NCBI GenBank assembly: GCA_024762705.1
Contig: JANTGW010000010.1
Coordinates: 1 to 12,700 of the forward strand
DNA from: Sulfurimonas sp.
GTDB taxonomy: Bacteria > Campylobacterota > Campylobacteria > Campylobacterales > Sulfurimonadaceae
Direction: 5' to 3'
Length of the DNA stretch: 12,700 bases
The position numbers were made by a program, and so were the translations under genes. Positions 1 through 7,709 of the stretch are shown here, piece by piece. The stretch's first letter is position 1. Each line of letters begins with the position of its first letter. The notes below the pieces were generated by a model that saw nothing but the letters and a program-made list of their open reading frames with translations, was not told the DNA's origin and did no database searches.

Positions 1-788
1 AATGAAAAACGTATGAATGCATATGTACCCATTTTCAAAAGTATTGCTGCAAGAATAACAGAACCGATAGTCGGAGCCTGTCCATGTGCATATGGTAACC
101 ATGTATGAAATGGAAACATTGGAACCTTAATGGCAAAGCCGATAAAGAATGCTGCAAAAAGCCATAATTGGAACGACTCCGGCAAAATAAGTCTATACCA
201 ATCCAAGATAGCAAAACTCCAAATACCTGTTGCCTGATAATAAAAATATGCCATGAACAGCATACCTACTAACATCACCAGTGAACCTGCAAAAGTGTAT
301 AAAAAGAATTTGATAGAAGCATATACACGCAATGGACCACCCCATGCACCAATGATATAAAGCATAGGTACCAAAGAAAGCTCCCAAAAGATGTAAAATA
401 CAATAGCGTCAAGTGCAGCAAACACACCTACCATTGTCATTTGTAAAAACAGCAGTGTAATAATCATGTGCTTTACATTAGCAGTGTCTGTCAAACTGGC
501 TATACCTATCATTGTAAAAAAGGCAGCTAATATGATAATAAAAAGAGAGATTCCATCTACTCCAAGTATATAGTTAATTCCGAAAGATGGAATTAATGGA
601 ATATTTTCCATAAACTGCATTCCAGAGACATTTCCATCAAATACAAGCCATAGCCAAAGTGCTAGTGCAAATTCAATAGCTGAAACAGTCACACCGTATG
701 CACGAATACTCTCTTTTTGTATCACAAATCCTAAAACAGCTGCTAATGCCGGAAAGAAAATCAATAACGATAAAATATGATCTAACAT
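1..788 (-). CDS. nuoM: NADH-quinone oxidoreductase subunit M, 5' part (runs off the left edge)
   Basis: This is a proton-pumping, antiporter-like membrane subunit of the complex I membrane arm. The frame is open from ATG at 788 to the window edge, giving about 262 of the roughly 500 residues usual for NuoM. The two residues that mark the proton channel are visible: Glu136 in FWELSLVPM (E. coli Glu144) and Lys221 in FAIKVPMFPFHTWLPYAH (E. coli Lys234), followed by the conserved GQAPTIGSVILAAILLKMG segment. Several hydrophobic helices cover almost the whole translated part. The start is supported by AGGAG eight bases upstream, within the last codons of nuoL; only three bases separate the nuoL stop from this ATG. 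It is partial because of the window boundary, not broken. Confidence 0.95.
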   Translation of the reverse strand, partial: MLDHILSLLIFFPALAAVLGFVIQKESIRAYGVTVSAIEFALALWLWLVFDGNVSGMQFMENIPLIPSFGINYILGVDGISLFIIILAAFFTMIGIASLTDTANVKHMIITLLFLQMTMVGVFAALDAIVFYIFWELSLVPMLYIIGAWGGPLRVYASIKFFLYTFAGSLVMLVGMLFMAYFYYQATGIWSFAILDWYRLILPESFQLWLFAAFFIGFAIKVPMFPFHTWLPYAHGQAPTIGSVILAAILLKMGTYAFIRFS

Positions 789-791
789 ATA

Positions 792-2711
792 CTAAACTCC
801 TAAACCTGATAAGAATACAAAAATCTCATCAGAATATCTTGCTGCAAGTCCAAAAACCACAGCGAGTGAAAGCAGTACCACCAGTCCTGCTACCATCCAT
901 TTCAGCATAGTAGATAAATTACCACTTTGCATTTGCCTTGTTCTTTCACCTGTGCCATAAACAATACCTGCAATTCCATCAACAGTTGCATCCACTATTT
1001 TCATATCTACTTTTGTCCAGAAAAGTTCTGATGCTTCTCTATACGGTTTCACAATATACTCTTCATAGAAATACGGGATATAGTATTGATTGTAAAGCAA
1101 TTTATATATAAAAGAATTCTCAATAGGACTTGTACCATCTGGAACACTACTCCAAGAAGCATATTTTTTGTATGCATATAAAATAGCCAAACCAACAAAC
1201 ACCTGTGTACCTACAAGCATGATCCATAAAGTCGTATGGGAATGTATATGATATTCATGCGCATTGAGTATTTCTTCTACCATATGGAAGAAAGGTTCTT
1301 GAAAGATTCCAGCGATCATAGCAAGGATCAATAACGGACTCATTGCAATTAACATAAATCTATATGCTTCATGAGGATGGATACCAAAAATCTTGTAACG
1401 CTCCTCACCATGAAAGATCAATGCAACAAGTCTAAATGAGTAAAATGCAGTTAAACCGGCTGTAAATAAAAGAACCCCATAGATAATAAAGTGATGTTCT
1501 GCAAAAGCAGCTTCAAGAATAGTATCCTTTGAAAAGAATCCTGCAAAAGGAAAGATACCTGCCAATGCCAAAGAAGCTATTGTCATCATGATCCAAGTCC
1601 ACTTCATAACTTTTTTGAGTCCACCCATTTTAAATGGATCAAGCTCATCATGCATTGCGTGCATAACATTACCTGCACCTAAGAACAAGAGTGCTTTAAA
1701 GAATGCGTGCGCCATTAAGTGAAACAATGCTACCCAGTATGCGCCAAGTCCTGCTGCAGCGAACATGTATCCAAGCTGTGAAAGTGTAGAGTATGCGATA
1801 ATTCTTTTCATATCTCTATTGACCAAAGCCATAGATGCCGCAAATAGTGCAACAAAAGTACCAAGAGATGCTATAAACAGACCAATATGTGGAATCAGGC
1901 TGTAAAGTTCATTTGAACGTACAACAAGGTATACACCTGCCGTAACCATAGTCGCTGCGTGAATTAATGCAGAAACCGGTGTAGGTCCTTCCATCGCATC
2001 TGCCAGCCATGTATGGAGTGGAAATTGTGCAGATTTACCCATTGCACCTATAAACAAGAAGACACCCATCCATGTCAATACAGCTGTATCAAGATAAGGC
2101 ATAACAGCGAATGCTTCATCATACTGAAGTGTTCCTGTGTTCCAATATACAAGGAAAATTCCAATAAGCATTCCAAGGTCTGCAATACGGTTCATAATAA
2201 ATGCTTCGTTTGCTGCCCATGTTGCAATCTCTTTGTGGTACCAGAAGCCAATAAGTCCCCATGAACAAAGACCAACACCTTCCCATCCAATGAATAGTCC
2301 GGCAAAGTTGTCACTCATAACAAGAACCATCATAGAAAACACGAAAGCAGAAAGCCAAGCAAAGAATCTGTTAAAACCCTTATCATGGTCCATGTAGCCT
2401 ATAGAATAGATGTGTACTATCGTTGAAACCAAAGTAACAACCATCATCATTGTAACAGAGATCTGATCCACTACAAATCCAAACGGTATATAAAGATCTC
2501 CTGTTGCCATCCACGTCATCATTGTTACATGTAAAGGCTCACCACCTTTGAGTATATATACCAACAAGATCGTACTTGCTACAAATGATGTAAATATCAA
2601 CAGACTGGCGACAATACCTGTAAAAAGTTTCTTTGGTGTTGCAGTGAAGAGTGCAGAGAACAAAGAACTGACTAACGGAGCAAAAAGTGCTATATATAAA
2701 TATTTTTCCAT
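792..2711 (-). CDS. nuoL: NADH-quinone oxidoreductase subunit L
   Basis: This is the distal proton-pumping subunit of complex I, an antiporter-like membrane protein of 639 residues (E. coli about 613). The proton-pathway Glu144 lies in LFIGWEGVGLCSW and the matching Lys226 in GAMGKSAQFPLHTWLADAMEGPTPVSALIHAATM, which also contains the conserved His. A further His/Lys-bearing helix (HLMAHAFFKALLFLGAG) follows. After the core helices there is a polar stretch at about residues 530-590 (YNQYYIPYFYEEYIVKPYREASELFWTKVD) and a final hydrophobic helix at about 607-628, as expected for the long lateral helix and last transmembrane segment unique to NuoL. The ATG is preceded by AAAGGA at a 6-base spacing, made from the last codons of nuoK. 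No anomaly was seen. Confidence 0.97.
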   Translation of the reverse strand: MEKYLYIALFAPLVSSLFSALFTATPKKLFTGIVASLLIFTSFVASTILLVYILKGGEPLHVTMMTWMATGDLYIPFGFVVDQISVTMMMVVTLVSTIVHIYSIGYMDHDKGFNRFFAWLSAFVFSMMVLVMSDNFAGLFIGWEGVGLCSWGLIGFWYHKEIATWAANEAFIMNRIADLGMLIGIFLVYWNTGTLQYDEAFAVMPYLDTAVLTWMGVFLFIGAMGKSAQFPLHTWLADAMEGPTPVSALIHAATMVTAGVYLVVRSNELYSLIPHIGLFIASLGTFVALFAASMALVNRDMKRIIAYSTLSQLGYMFAAAGLGAYWVALFHLMAHAFFKALLFLGAGNVMHAMHDELDPFKMGGLKKVMKWTWIMMTIASLALAGIFPFAGFFSKDTILEAAFAEHHFIIYGVLLFTAGLTAFYSFRLVALIFHGEERYKIFGIHPHEAYRFMLIAMSPLLILAMIAGIFQEPFFHMVEEILNAHEYHIHSHTTLWIMLVGTQVFVGLAILYAYKKYASWSSVPDGTSPIENSFIYKLLYNQYYIPYFYEEYIVKPYREASELFWTKVDMKIVDATVDGIAGIVYGTGERTRQMQSGNLSTMLKWMVAGLVVLLSLAVVFGLAARYSDEIFVFLSGLGV

Positions 2712-2714
2712 TCT

Positions 2715-3023
2715 TTATCCTTTCATCGTTGCTAACGCATCTAAATCGATTGAACTATGGCGTTTATACCAAACAATTAGAAGTCCAAGCCCAACTGCAA
2801 CTTCCGAAGCAGCAATAGCAATTACGAAAAATGCAAACATCTGGCCAGTCAAATCACCATAGTAGTGTGAAATAGCGGCAAAAGCCACATTAACGGCATT
2901 TAATAATATTTCAGTTGCAAAAAACAGCAAAAGAAGGTTTTTTCTACGCATTACACCCACTAACCCAATAGCAAATAAAATAGTAGATAAAACAAGATAA
3001 TGGTTTAAACCTATTTCCATCAT
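2715..3023 (-). CDS. nuoK: NADH-quinone oxidoreductase subunit K
   Basis: This small membrane subunit of complex I (102 residues; family about 100) has three transmembrane helices and is related to MrpC. The two membrane-buried glutamates needed for proton translocation are visible: Glu38 in FFATEILLNAVNVAF and Glu74 in AIAASEVAVGLGLLIVWYKR (E. coli Glu36 and Glu72). It starts inside the nuoJ stop (ATGA, four-base overlap). AAAAAGG lies about seven bases upstream of the first ATG. A second ATG follows immediately, so the true start may be one codon later. Its place between nuoJ and nuoL is the normal one. Confidence 0.96.
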   Translation of the reverse strand: MMEIGLNHYLVLSTILFAIGLVGVMRRKNLLLLFFATEILLNAVNVAFAAISHYYGDLTGQMFAFFVIAIAASEVAVGLGLLIVWYKRHSSIDLDALATMKG

Positions 3024-3586
3024 GAAAGCACCTTTTTATTTTTTTCTTCTTCAATTTCAGCTTCATTCATAAGCGTTATTGAAAGGTCCATCTTTTTACC
3101 CGCAAGAACTATACCTGCAACCATTGCAACCAGTAGCATTATCGCTGCAACTTCAAACGGTACAAGGTACTTTGTAAACAGAACAAGACCAACTTCCTGT
3201 GTATTTCCCAGGCCATCGATTGCAGGATAAAGTGCTACAATATTTTCTGACACCATTGGTGCTGCAAATATAACAACAACCAAGACAGCTGCCAATGTTG
3301 AAAGCCCCACTATAATAAACTTGTTTCCTTCTTTCTCTTTTACTTCCCTTGTAGTATCAAAGAACATCATACCAAATGCATAAAGAGCCATTACTGCACC
3401 AGTGTAAACAATAATTTGCACTGCACCTAAAAAATCAGCACCCAGAATAAAGAAAAATGCCGATATGAAAATCATTCCCGCTGCCAATGCAGTCAATGCA
3501 TATAACGCCTGTGATGTTGTAACAGCTATAAAAAACATCGCTATCGTTAAAAATGCAAATAAATAAAACGCTATCGCTTCAAACAT
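3020..3586 (-). CDS. nuoJ: NADH-quinone oxidoreductase subunit J
   Basis: This membrane subunit of complex I (188 residues; E. coli 184) has about five hydrophobic helices. The best-conserved stretch is ADFLGAVQIIVYTGAVMALYAFGMMFF (residues 50-76), which includes the VYxGA segment (Tyr61, Gly63) of the third helix, where a pi-bulge forms in known structures, and LFTKYLVPFEVAAIMLLVAMVAGIVLA near the end. The last roughly 25 residues are a charged Glu/Lys-rich tail after the last helix, probably cytoplasmic. AAGGAG precedes the ATG at an 8-base spacing and overlaps the stop of nuoI. It overlaps nuoK by four bases. Confidence 0.95.
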   Translation of the reverse strand: MFEAIAFYLFAFLTIAMFFIAVTTSQALYALTALAAGMIFISAFFFILGADFLGAVQIIVYTGAVMALYAFGMMFFDTTREVKEKEGNKFIIVGLSTLAAVLVVVIFAAPMVSENIVALYPAIDGLGNTQEVGLVLFTKYLVPFEVAAIMLLVAMVAGIVLAGKKMDLSITLMNEAEIEEEKNKKVLS

Positions 3587-3598
3587 AGTCCTAACTCC

Positions 3599-4216
3599 TT
3601 AATATGCTAGAGGTGTTTTCTTAACACGCTCATCTTCATGTGGTGTTATAGCACCAAAGCCTTCAAACTCTTTTTGTGCTTTTGCCTTCATTGTATCTAA
3701 TGGTGTAAGCATATACTCATAGTCTACAAAGTGTTCTCTTTGCTCTGAAGCCTGTTCATACTCTCCACCATGGGTAATAGCAAGTTCCGGACAAACTTCC
3801 GCACAGTATCCACAGAAGATACAACGTCCAAGATTAATCGTATACTCTGTCACTTCTTTACGAGAGTTCTCATCAATCTTCGTGTCCATACGGATACAGT
3901 CTGAAATACAGATCTTTTCACACAATCCACATCCGATACAACGCTCCGCATCACTTTCCCAAAGTCTTTTCATCTCATGAACTGCACGGTAACGAGGGCC
4001 AATCGGCAACTTTTCTTCAGGATATTGTACTGTGTGAATATCAAATTTGATCATTTCACGAAGCACAACCCAGAGACCTACAAACAGCTCGCCCTTGAAG
4101 CTTCTTTTTATTACACGCTTAAACTTACCCCAACCATCAGTAGGATAATCTTCAATATCAACTAAAAAGTAGCCGTTATCAGCTATATTTCTATCATTAA
4201 ATTGTTCCATTTTCAT
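3599..4216 (-). CDS. nuoI: NADH-quinone oxidoreductase subunit I (two [4Fe-4S] ferredoxin-type subunit)
   Basis: This peripheral-arm subunit (205 residues) carries the N6a and N6b [4Fe-4S] clusters that pass electrons from NuoG towards the N2/quinone region. Two ferredoxin motifs are visible: Cys93-x2-Cys96-x2-Cys99-x3-Cys103 and Cys132-x2-Cys135-x2-Cys138-x3-Cys142-Pro. In the first motif the usual Pro after the fourth Cys is Ile, and an additional Cys107 follows. Residues 65-80 (YPEEKLPIGPRYRAVH) match the conserved region ahead of the clusters. An N-terminal amphipathic stretch (about 28-60) is consistent with the membrane-contact helix of the family. The start at 4216 has AAGGGG seven bases upstream across the nuoH stop; an in-frame ATG two codons later (4210) is an alternative. 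Confidence 0.96.
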   Translation of the reverse strand: MKMEQFNDRNIADNGYFLVDIEDYPTDGWGKFKRVIKRSFKGELFVGLWVVLREMIKFDIHTVQYPEEKLPIGPRYRAVHEMKRLWESDAERCIGCGLCEKICISDCIRMDTKIDENSRKEVTEYTINLGRCIFCGYCAEVCPELAITHGGEYEQASEQREHFVDYEYMLTPLDTMKAKAQKEFEGFGAITPHEDERVKKTPLAY

Positions 4217-4227
4217 TCATTATCCCC

Positions 4228-5217
4228 TTAAAACATCATCACAAAGCCAGTGATTATTACATTTATCACTGCTAATGGCATTAGTACTTTCCAACACAAC
4301 CACATGAGCTGATCCGGTCTTACATCCGGCCATGCAGCTCTCGTCCATAAGAAGAAGAAAAAGAAAAACGCAACTTTTCCCAACAGACCCAATGCTCCGA
4401 GTAAACTGCCATCACCGTATCCACCTAAGAAAATAAGCGGAATTACAAATGAAATAAAGAACATGTTTGCATACTCACCGATGAAGAAAAGACCCCATCT
4501 CATTCCTGAGTACTCAGTACCAAAACCGTCAATAATCTCATGGTCATTTGCTATAAGGTGAAATGGAGTACGTCCAGTTTCAGCAAATGCTGCAATCCAA
4601 AACAGAACAAATGCAAGAGGCTGTGACCAGACTATCCAGTCACTAATCCCACCTGCCTGATATTGATTAAAATCAATAAGAGACAATGAACCGACCATCA
4701 TAATTGGTGCAAGAATAGCCAAACCACTCACAACTTCATAAGAGATAAATACTGCTGCTGTACGAGCTGCAGAAAGTAGGGCAAACTTATTTGCTGAAGC
4801 CATACCACCCAATAATGGTCCATACAACCCAATTGCCATTACGCCAAGAATATATAAAATACCAATATTCAAGTCAGCTATAATTGGGTGTACCGTATAA
4901 CCAAATACTGTAAACTGTGGAAAAAACGGAATCGCCGCTGCAGCCATAAATGCTGTTGCAGCTGTAATAACAGGAGCAAGTTTAAATACTGGTCCAACAA
5001 CATTTGTAGGAATAATATCTTCTTTTGTAAAAAGTTTTATACCATCTGCTGCAACCTGTAGTAATCCATATGGTCCAACATACATTGGTCCTAAACGGCG
5101 CTGCATAAAAGCAAGTACTTTACGTTCAAAATATGTACCGATACCTGCTAAAGCAGAAAATATCAATAAAATTACAACGACTTTGATTATCGTTTCAATT
5201 AAATATGCTGTGTCCAT
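4228..5217 (-). CDS. nuoH: NADH-quinone oxidoreductase subunit H
   Basis: This membrane subunit (329 residues; family about 320-330) joins the peripheral arm to the membrane arm and forms much of the quinone chamber. About eight hydrophobic helices are evident. Family signatures are ERKVLAFMQRRLGP (31-44), YGLLQVAADGIKLFTKED (50-67), the FAET...EYSGMRWGLFFIGEYANMF region (211-253) and FLWTRAAWPDVRPDQLMWLCWKVLMPLA (289-316). The normally well-conserved loop after FAET is divergent here (GRTPFHLIANDHEIIDGFG where most bacteria have NRxPFDLPExExEL). A run of six Phe occurs at 284-289. AAAGGGG lies six bases before the ATG and three bases separate the nuoG2 stop from this start. Confidence 0.96.
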   Translation of the reverse strand: MDTAYLIETIIKVVVILLIFSALAGIGTYFERKVLAFMQRRLGPMYVGPYGLLQVAADGIKLFTKEDIIPTNVVGPVFKLAPVITAATAFMAAAAIPFFPQFTVFGYTVHPIIADLNIGILYILGVMAIGLYGPLLGGMASANKFALLSAARTAAVFISYEVVSGLAILAPIMMVGSLSLIDFNQYQAGGISDWIVWSQPLAFVLFWIAAFAETGRTPFHLIANDHEIIDGFGTEYSGMRWGLFFIGEYANMFFISFVIPLIFLGGYGDGSLLGALGLLGKVAFFFFFFLWTRAAWPDVRPDQLMWLCWKVLMPLAVINVIITGFVMMF

Positions 5218-5220
5218 ATA

Positions 5221-7707
5221 CTACCCCTTTGTGATTGAAGCTGTACTAAAACGATAACCGTCAAAGAGTGCTTCTGAGTTTAATTTTTTGTCAAATGTCG
5301 GTAAAACCACAATGTCACCTGCAATTTTATTATCACAAACAACATTTGCAGTAATTTCACCTTTTGCAGTTTTCACAGTAACAACATCACCTTCACTGAA
5401 GTCAGACTTGGACAAGTACTCTTCACTCATATAAATACCGCTTACTTCATCAAGGTTCGTTGTTTTGTTTGTAAACTCTGTAAACTGTCTTACAGGATTA
5501 GCTAAGTAAATTATACTACCTTCAAGCTTAGCATCGCTGAATTTATCTACACTTTCGTCACTGCTTGGTGTAACTGCTACATTTTCTAACACATATCCTC
5601 TAACTTCCGTACCATCATTTTCGTAATGATTAGGTAAGTTATCAAACTCTTCTGCCTTAAAACCTGATGCAACTGGAAGTTTTACAGTATAGTCAATTAC
5701 ATTTTCAGCATCAAATCCAAGAGCATTTGCAATATCATTAAGCTCATACCCGCCATATCCAAGTGCAGCATTAGTAGGATTAACACGTTTGTTCACAGAT
5801 GTTAATGTTCCCTCTTGTTGATTTATTGCAGGCATATCAAGATCACCATCGCCTAATCCTGAAAGAACAAAGTCACCATCTGTGTTATATGCAACACTGT
5901 AAGTATCTTTTTCATCATCAAGTTCACAAATAAGTGAAACACCCAATGAATTTGTAAGTGCAGGAATCATTGTCACTTCAAAATCAGAATATTTTTCAAA
6001 TAAAGCTACTAATCGAGCTAAATTCTTTGCATTTGGGTGTGTATACAGGTCTGGTCCTACCATAAGAGCAAAAGTTTCTTTTTTCTTTAAATTCTTCTCA
6101 AGCGTTTCCATAAAACTATCATCCAGACCAAGCACGGATAATAGAGCATTATCATCAACTTCAACTTCTTTTGAAATTTTTGTTGAAACTACTTTTGCTT
6201 TTTCTACTTCAATTTCTTCTTCTACACCTGTTTCTTCATTGACTTTTATCTCTTTAACAATTTCTTTTACAGTCTCTTTGACAACTTCTTCAACTGTTAT
6301 AGTTTTTTGTGAATGAAATGATGCCAAATACTCAACTACTTCTGATGGTAGTTTTGATTTATCAGCAAACAGATCAAGCATAAGATATAAAGCTGCTTCT
6401 TCTTGAAGCGGTGCATGTTTTACTGTCATTATTGATTTACCGATACCATCAATAATCGGGTCTTGCACTGGGTGAAAATAAATTCCTGCGCCTTTTTTTA
6501 CTGTTAATGAGTTATTTAACGCATAACGTGCATTTGGATTATCCGTTTTTAATGCTGAACCTATAGAAACGATGAAGTTCGTCGTATGTACTTTTTCAAG
6601 GTCTCCACTGTACAGCTTTTGTCCGCTTATTTGTGAATAGTTTTGTAAAAATGTTTGAAATGCTTTTGCTTCAGGGTTTACCAATTTGTATCCGAACTTC
6701 TCTTTCATCTTTTGAAGCAGATATGCCTCTTCATTCGTAATGGTTGATGTAAATGCGATTGTATCAGCTTTTTTGAATGCTTCAATTGCATTTGCAAACG
6801 CTGTTTCATCTTTAGTCACATCCGCATTTTGATAGTCAAATCCATAACGACCTGCACCACAAAGTGAAACATAGTTCCATTCATTCATAACACGGTAAAC
6901 TTTATCTTCGGGATTATCAATGCTTGTATGCTTTAAATCATAAGAGATTTGACAGCCAGCAGAACAGTGTCCACATGTTGCAGGAACTTGTTTTAACTCC
7001 CATGCATTTGCTTTATACATAAACTGAGTATCCACAAGAGCACCTACCGGACATACAGCAGCACATTCACCACATGAAGTACAATCAAGGACATCTGTTC
7101 CGTTTGTTAAACCAATAACAGACTTGTTAAGCTTATTCCACATAGCATATGCATCTTTTGGCATACTCTCTTTGTAGTCTGCACTAATAGGATCTGAACC
7201 GCGTGGAATTGTCTTGAGTGAATTATCACCAATCATATCTTTACAGACTGTTACACAACGTTCACACACAATACAAAGTCCCGGATCATAATGCAAGTGT
7301 CCCCAATCATGAGAACTTCTGTCTACATCTTTAATTGTATAATGTTGCGAATCAACACCCATTTCCAATGTATAGTTTTGTAGTTCACATTCCCCCGATT
7401 GATCACATACACCACACTGTAGAGGATGGTTAACATCATACACTTCCATGATAACTCGACGTTCTTCTTCAATCGACTCCGTCGATGTCACGATATTCAT
7501 ACCGTCTTTTGCTTTAGCATTACATGCATATACCTGTTTTCCATCTGCTTCAACTAAACATATACGACAAGCCAAAGTCGGGCTACATCTTGTTAAATAA
7601 CATATAGCTGGAATAAATATGTCATTCGCACGAGCCGCTTCTAATACGTACTCACCCTCTTGTGTTTGAACATCTTTACCGTCAATGTTTATAGTAATTT
7701 TACTCAT
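5221..7707 (-). CDS. nuoG: NADH-quinone oxidoreductase subunit G, second paralogue (NuoG2)
   Basis: This is the large Fe-S electron-wire subunit, 828 residues. Clusters readable from the N-terminus are a [2Fe-2S] N1b site (Cys36, 47, 50, 62), an N5 site with His (His94, Cys98, 101, 107), two complete ferredoxin-type CxxCxxCxxxC motifs (Cys145/148/151/155 and Cys209/212/215/219, the second followed by PVGAL), and N7 (Cys245, 248, 252, 283). The rest is a divergent molybdopterin-oxidoreductase-like domain, expected to be catalytically inert as in other NuoG. Compared with the gene just upstream it has about 24 extra residues between the two ferredoxin motifs and a Glu/Lys/Val-rich insert at about 468-520. 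The start overlaps the upstream stop (TAATG), with only a weak GAGAG-type Shine-Dalgarno, so translation is probably coupled. Its 3' neighbour is nuoH. Confidence 0.93.
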   Translation of the reverse strand: MSKITINIDGKDVQTQEGEYVLEAARANDIFIPAICYLTRCSPTLACRICLVEADGKQVYACNAKAKDGMNIVTSTESIEEERRVIMEVYDVNHPLQCGVCDQSGECELQNYTLEMGVDSQHYTIKDVDRSSHDWGHLHYDPGLCIVCERCVTVCKDMIGDNSLKTIPRGSDPISADYKESMPKDAYAMWNKLNKSVIGLTNGTDVLDCTSCGECAAVCPVGALVDTQFMYKANAWELKQVPATCGHCSAGCQISYDLKHTSIDNPEDKVYRVMNEWNYVSLCGAGRYGFDYQNADVTKDETAFANAIEAFKKADTIAFTSTITNEEAYLLQKMKEKFGYKLVNPEAKAFQTFLQNYSQISGQKLYSGDLEKVHTTNFIVSIGSALKTDNPNARYALNNSLTVKKGAGIYFHPVQDPIIDGIGKSIMTVKHAPLQEEAALYLMLDLFADKSKLPSEVVEYLASFHSQKTITVEEVVKETVKEIVKEIKVNEETGVEEEIEVEKAKVVSTKISKEVEVDDNALLSVLGLDDSFMETLEKNLKKKETFALMVGPDLYTHPNAKNLARLVALFEKYSDFEVTMIPALTNSLGVSLICELDDEKDTYSVAYNTDGDFVLSGLGDGDLDMPAINQQEGTLTSVNKRVNPTNAALGYGGYELNDIANALGFDAENVIDYTVKLPVASGFKAEEFDNLPNHYENDGTEVRGYVLENVAVTPSSDESVDKFSDAKLEGSIIYLANPVRQFTEFTNKTTNLDEVSGIYMSEEYLSKSDFSEGDVVTVKTAKGEITANVVCDNKIAGDIVVLPTFDKKLNSEALFDGYRFSTASITKG

Positions 7708-7709
7708 TA
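7705..7709 (-). promoter_or_regulatory. TAATG stop-start overlap coupling nuoG1 and nuoG2
   Basis: The TAA of the first nuoG and the ATG of the second share one base. Only a weak purine-rich AGAGAGAG tract precedes the second start, so reinitiation by ribosomes finishing the first gene is likely. This would favour comparable synthesis of the two paralogues. Confidence 0.6.

Noticed and set aside
193..387. Minus-strand 64-codon ORF inside nuoM
   Set aside because: It is in another frame of the same strand within nuoM, whose own frame is open and shows conserved Glu136 and Lys221 motifs.
698..910. Plus-strand ORF of 70 codons across the nuoL/nuoM junction
   Set aside because: It lies antisense to two well-supported genes, has no recognisable domain, and is explained as a shadow frame.
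2548..2862. Plus-strand ORF of 104 codons opposite nuoL and nuoK
   Set aside because: It is fully antisense to conserved coding sequence whose frames carry family motifs, and its composition is that of a complementary frame.
4348..4375. aag/aaa-rich tract as a possible slippage or frameshift site in nuoH
   Set aside because: It encodes six consecutive Phe with mixed TTT/TTC codons, and the frame continues correctly into the conserved NuoH C-terminus.
6160..6310. Repetitive ctt/ttc-rich tract that looked like a simple repeat or array
   Set aside because: It is the coding sequence of the Glu/Lys-rich insert of NuoG2; the units are irregular, without spacers, and stay in frame.
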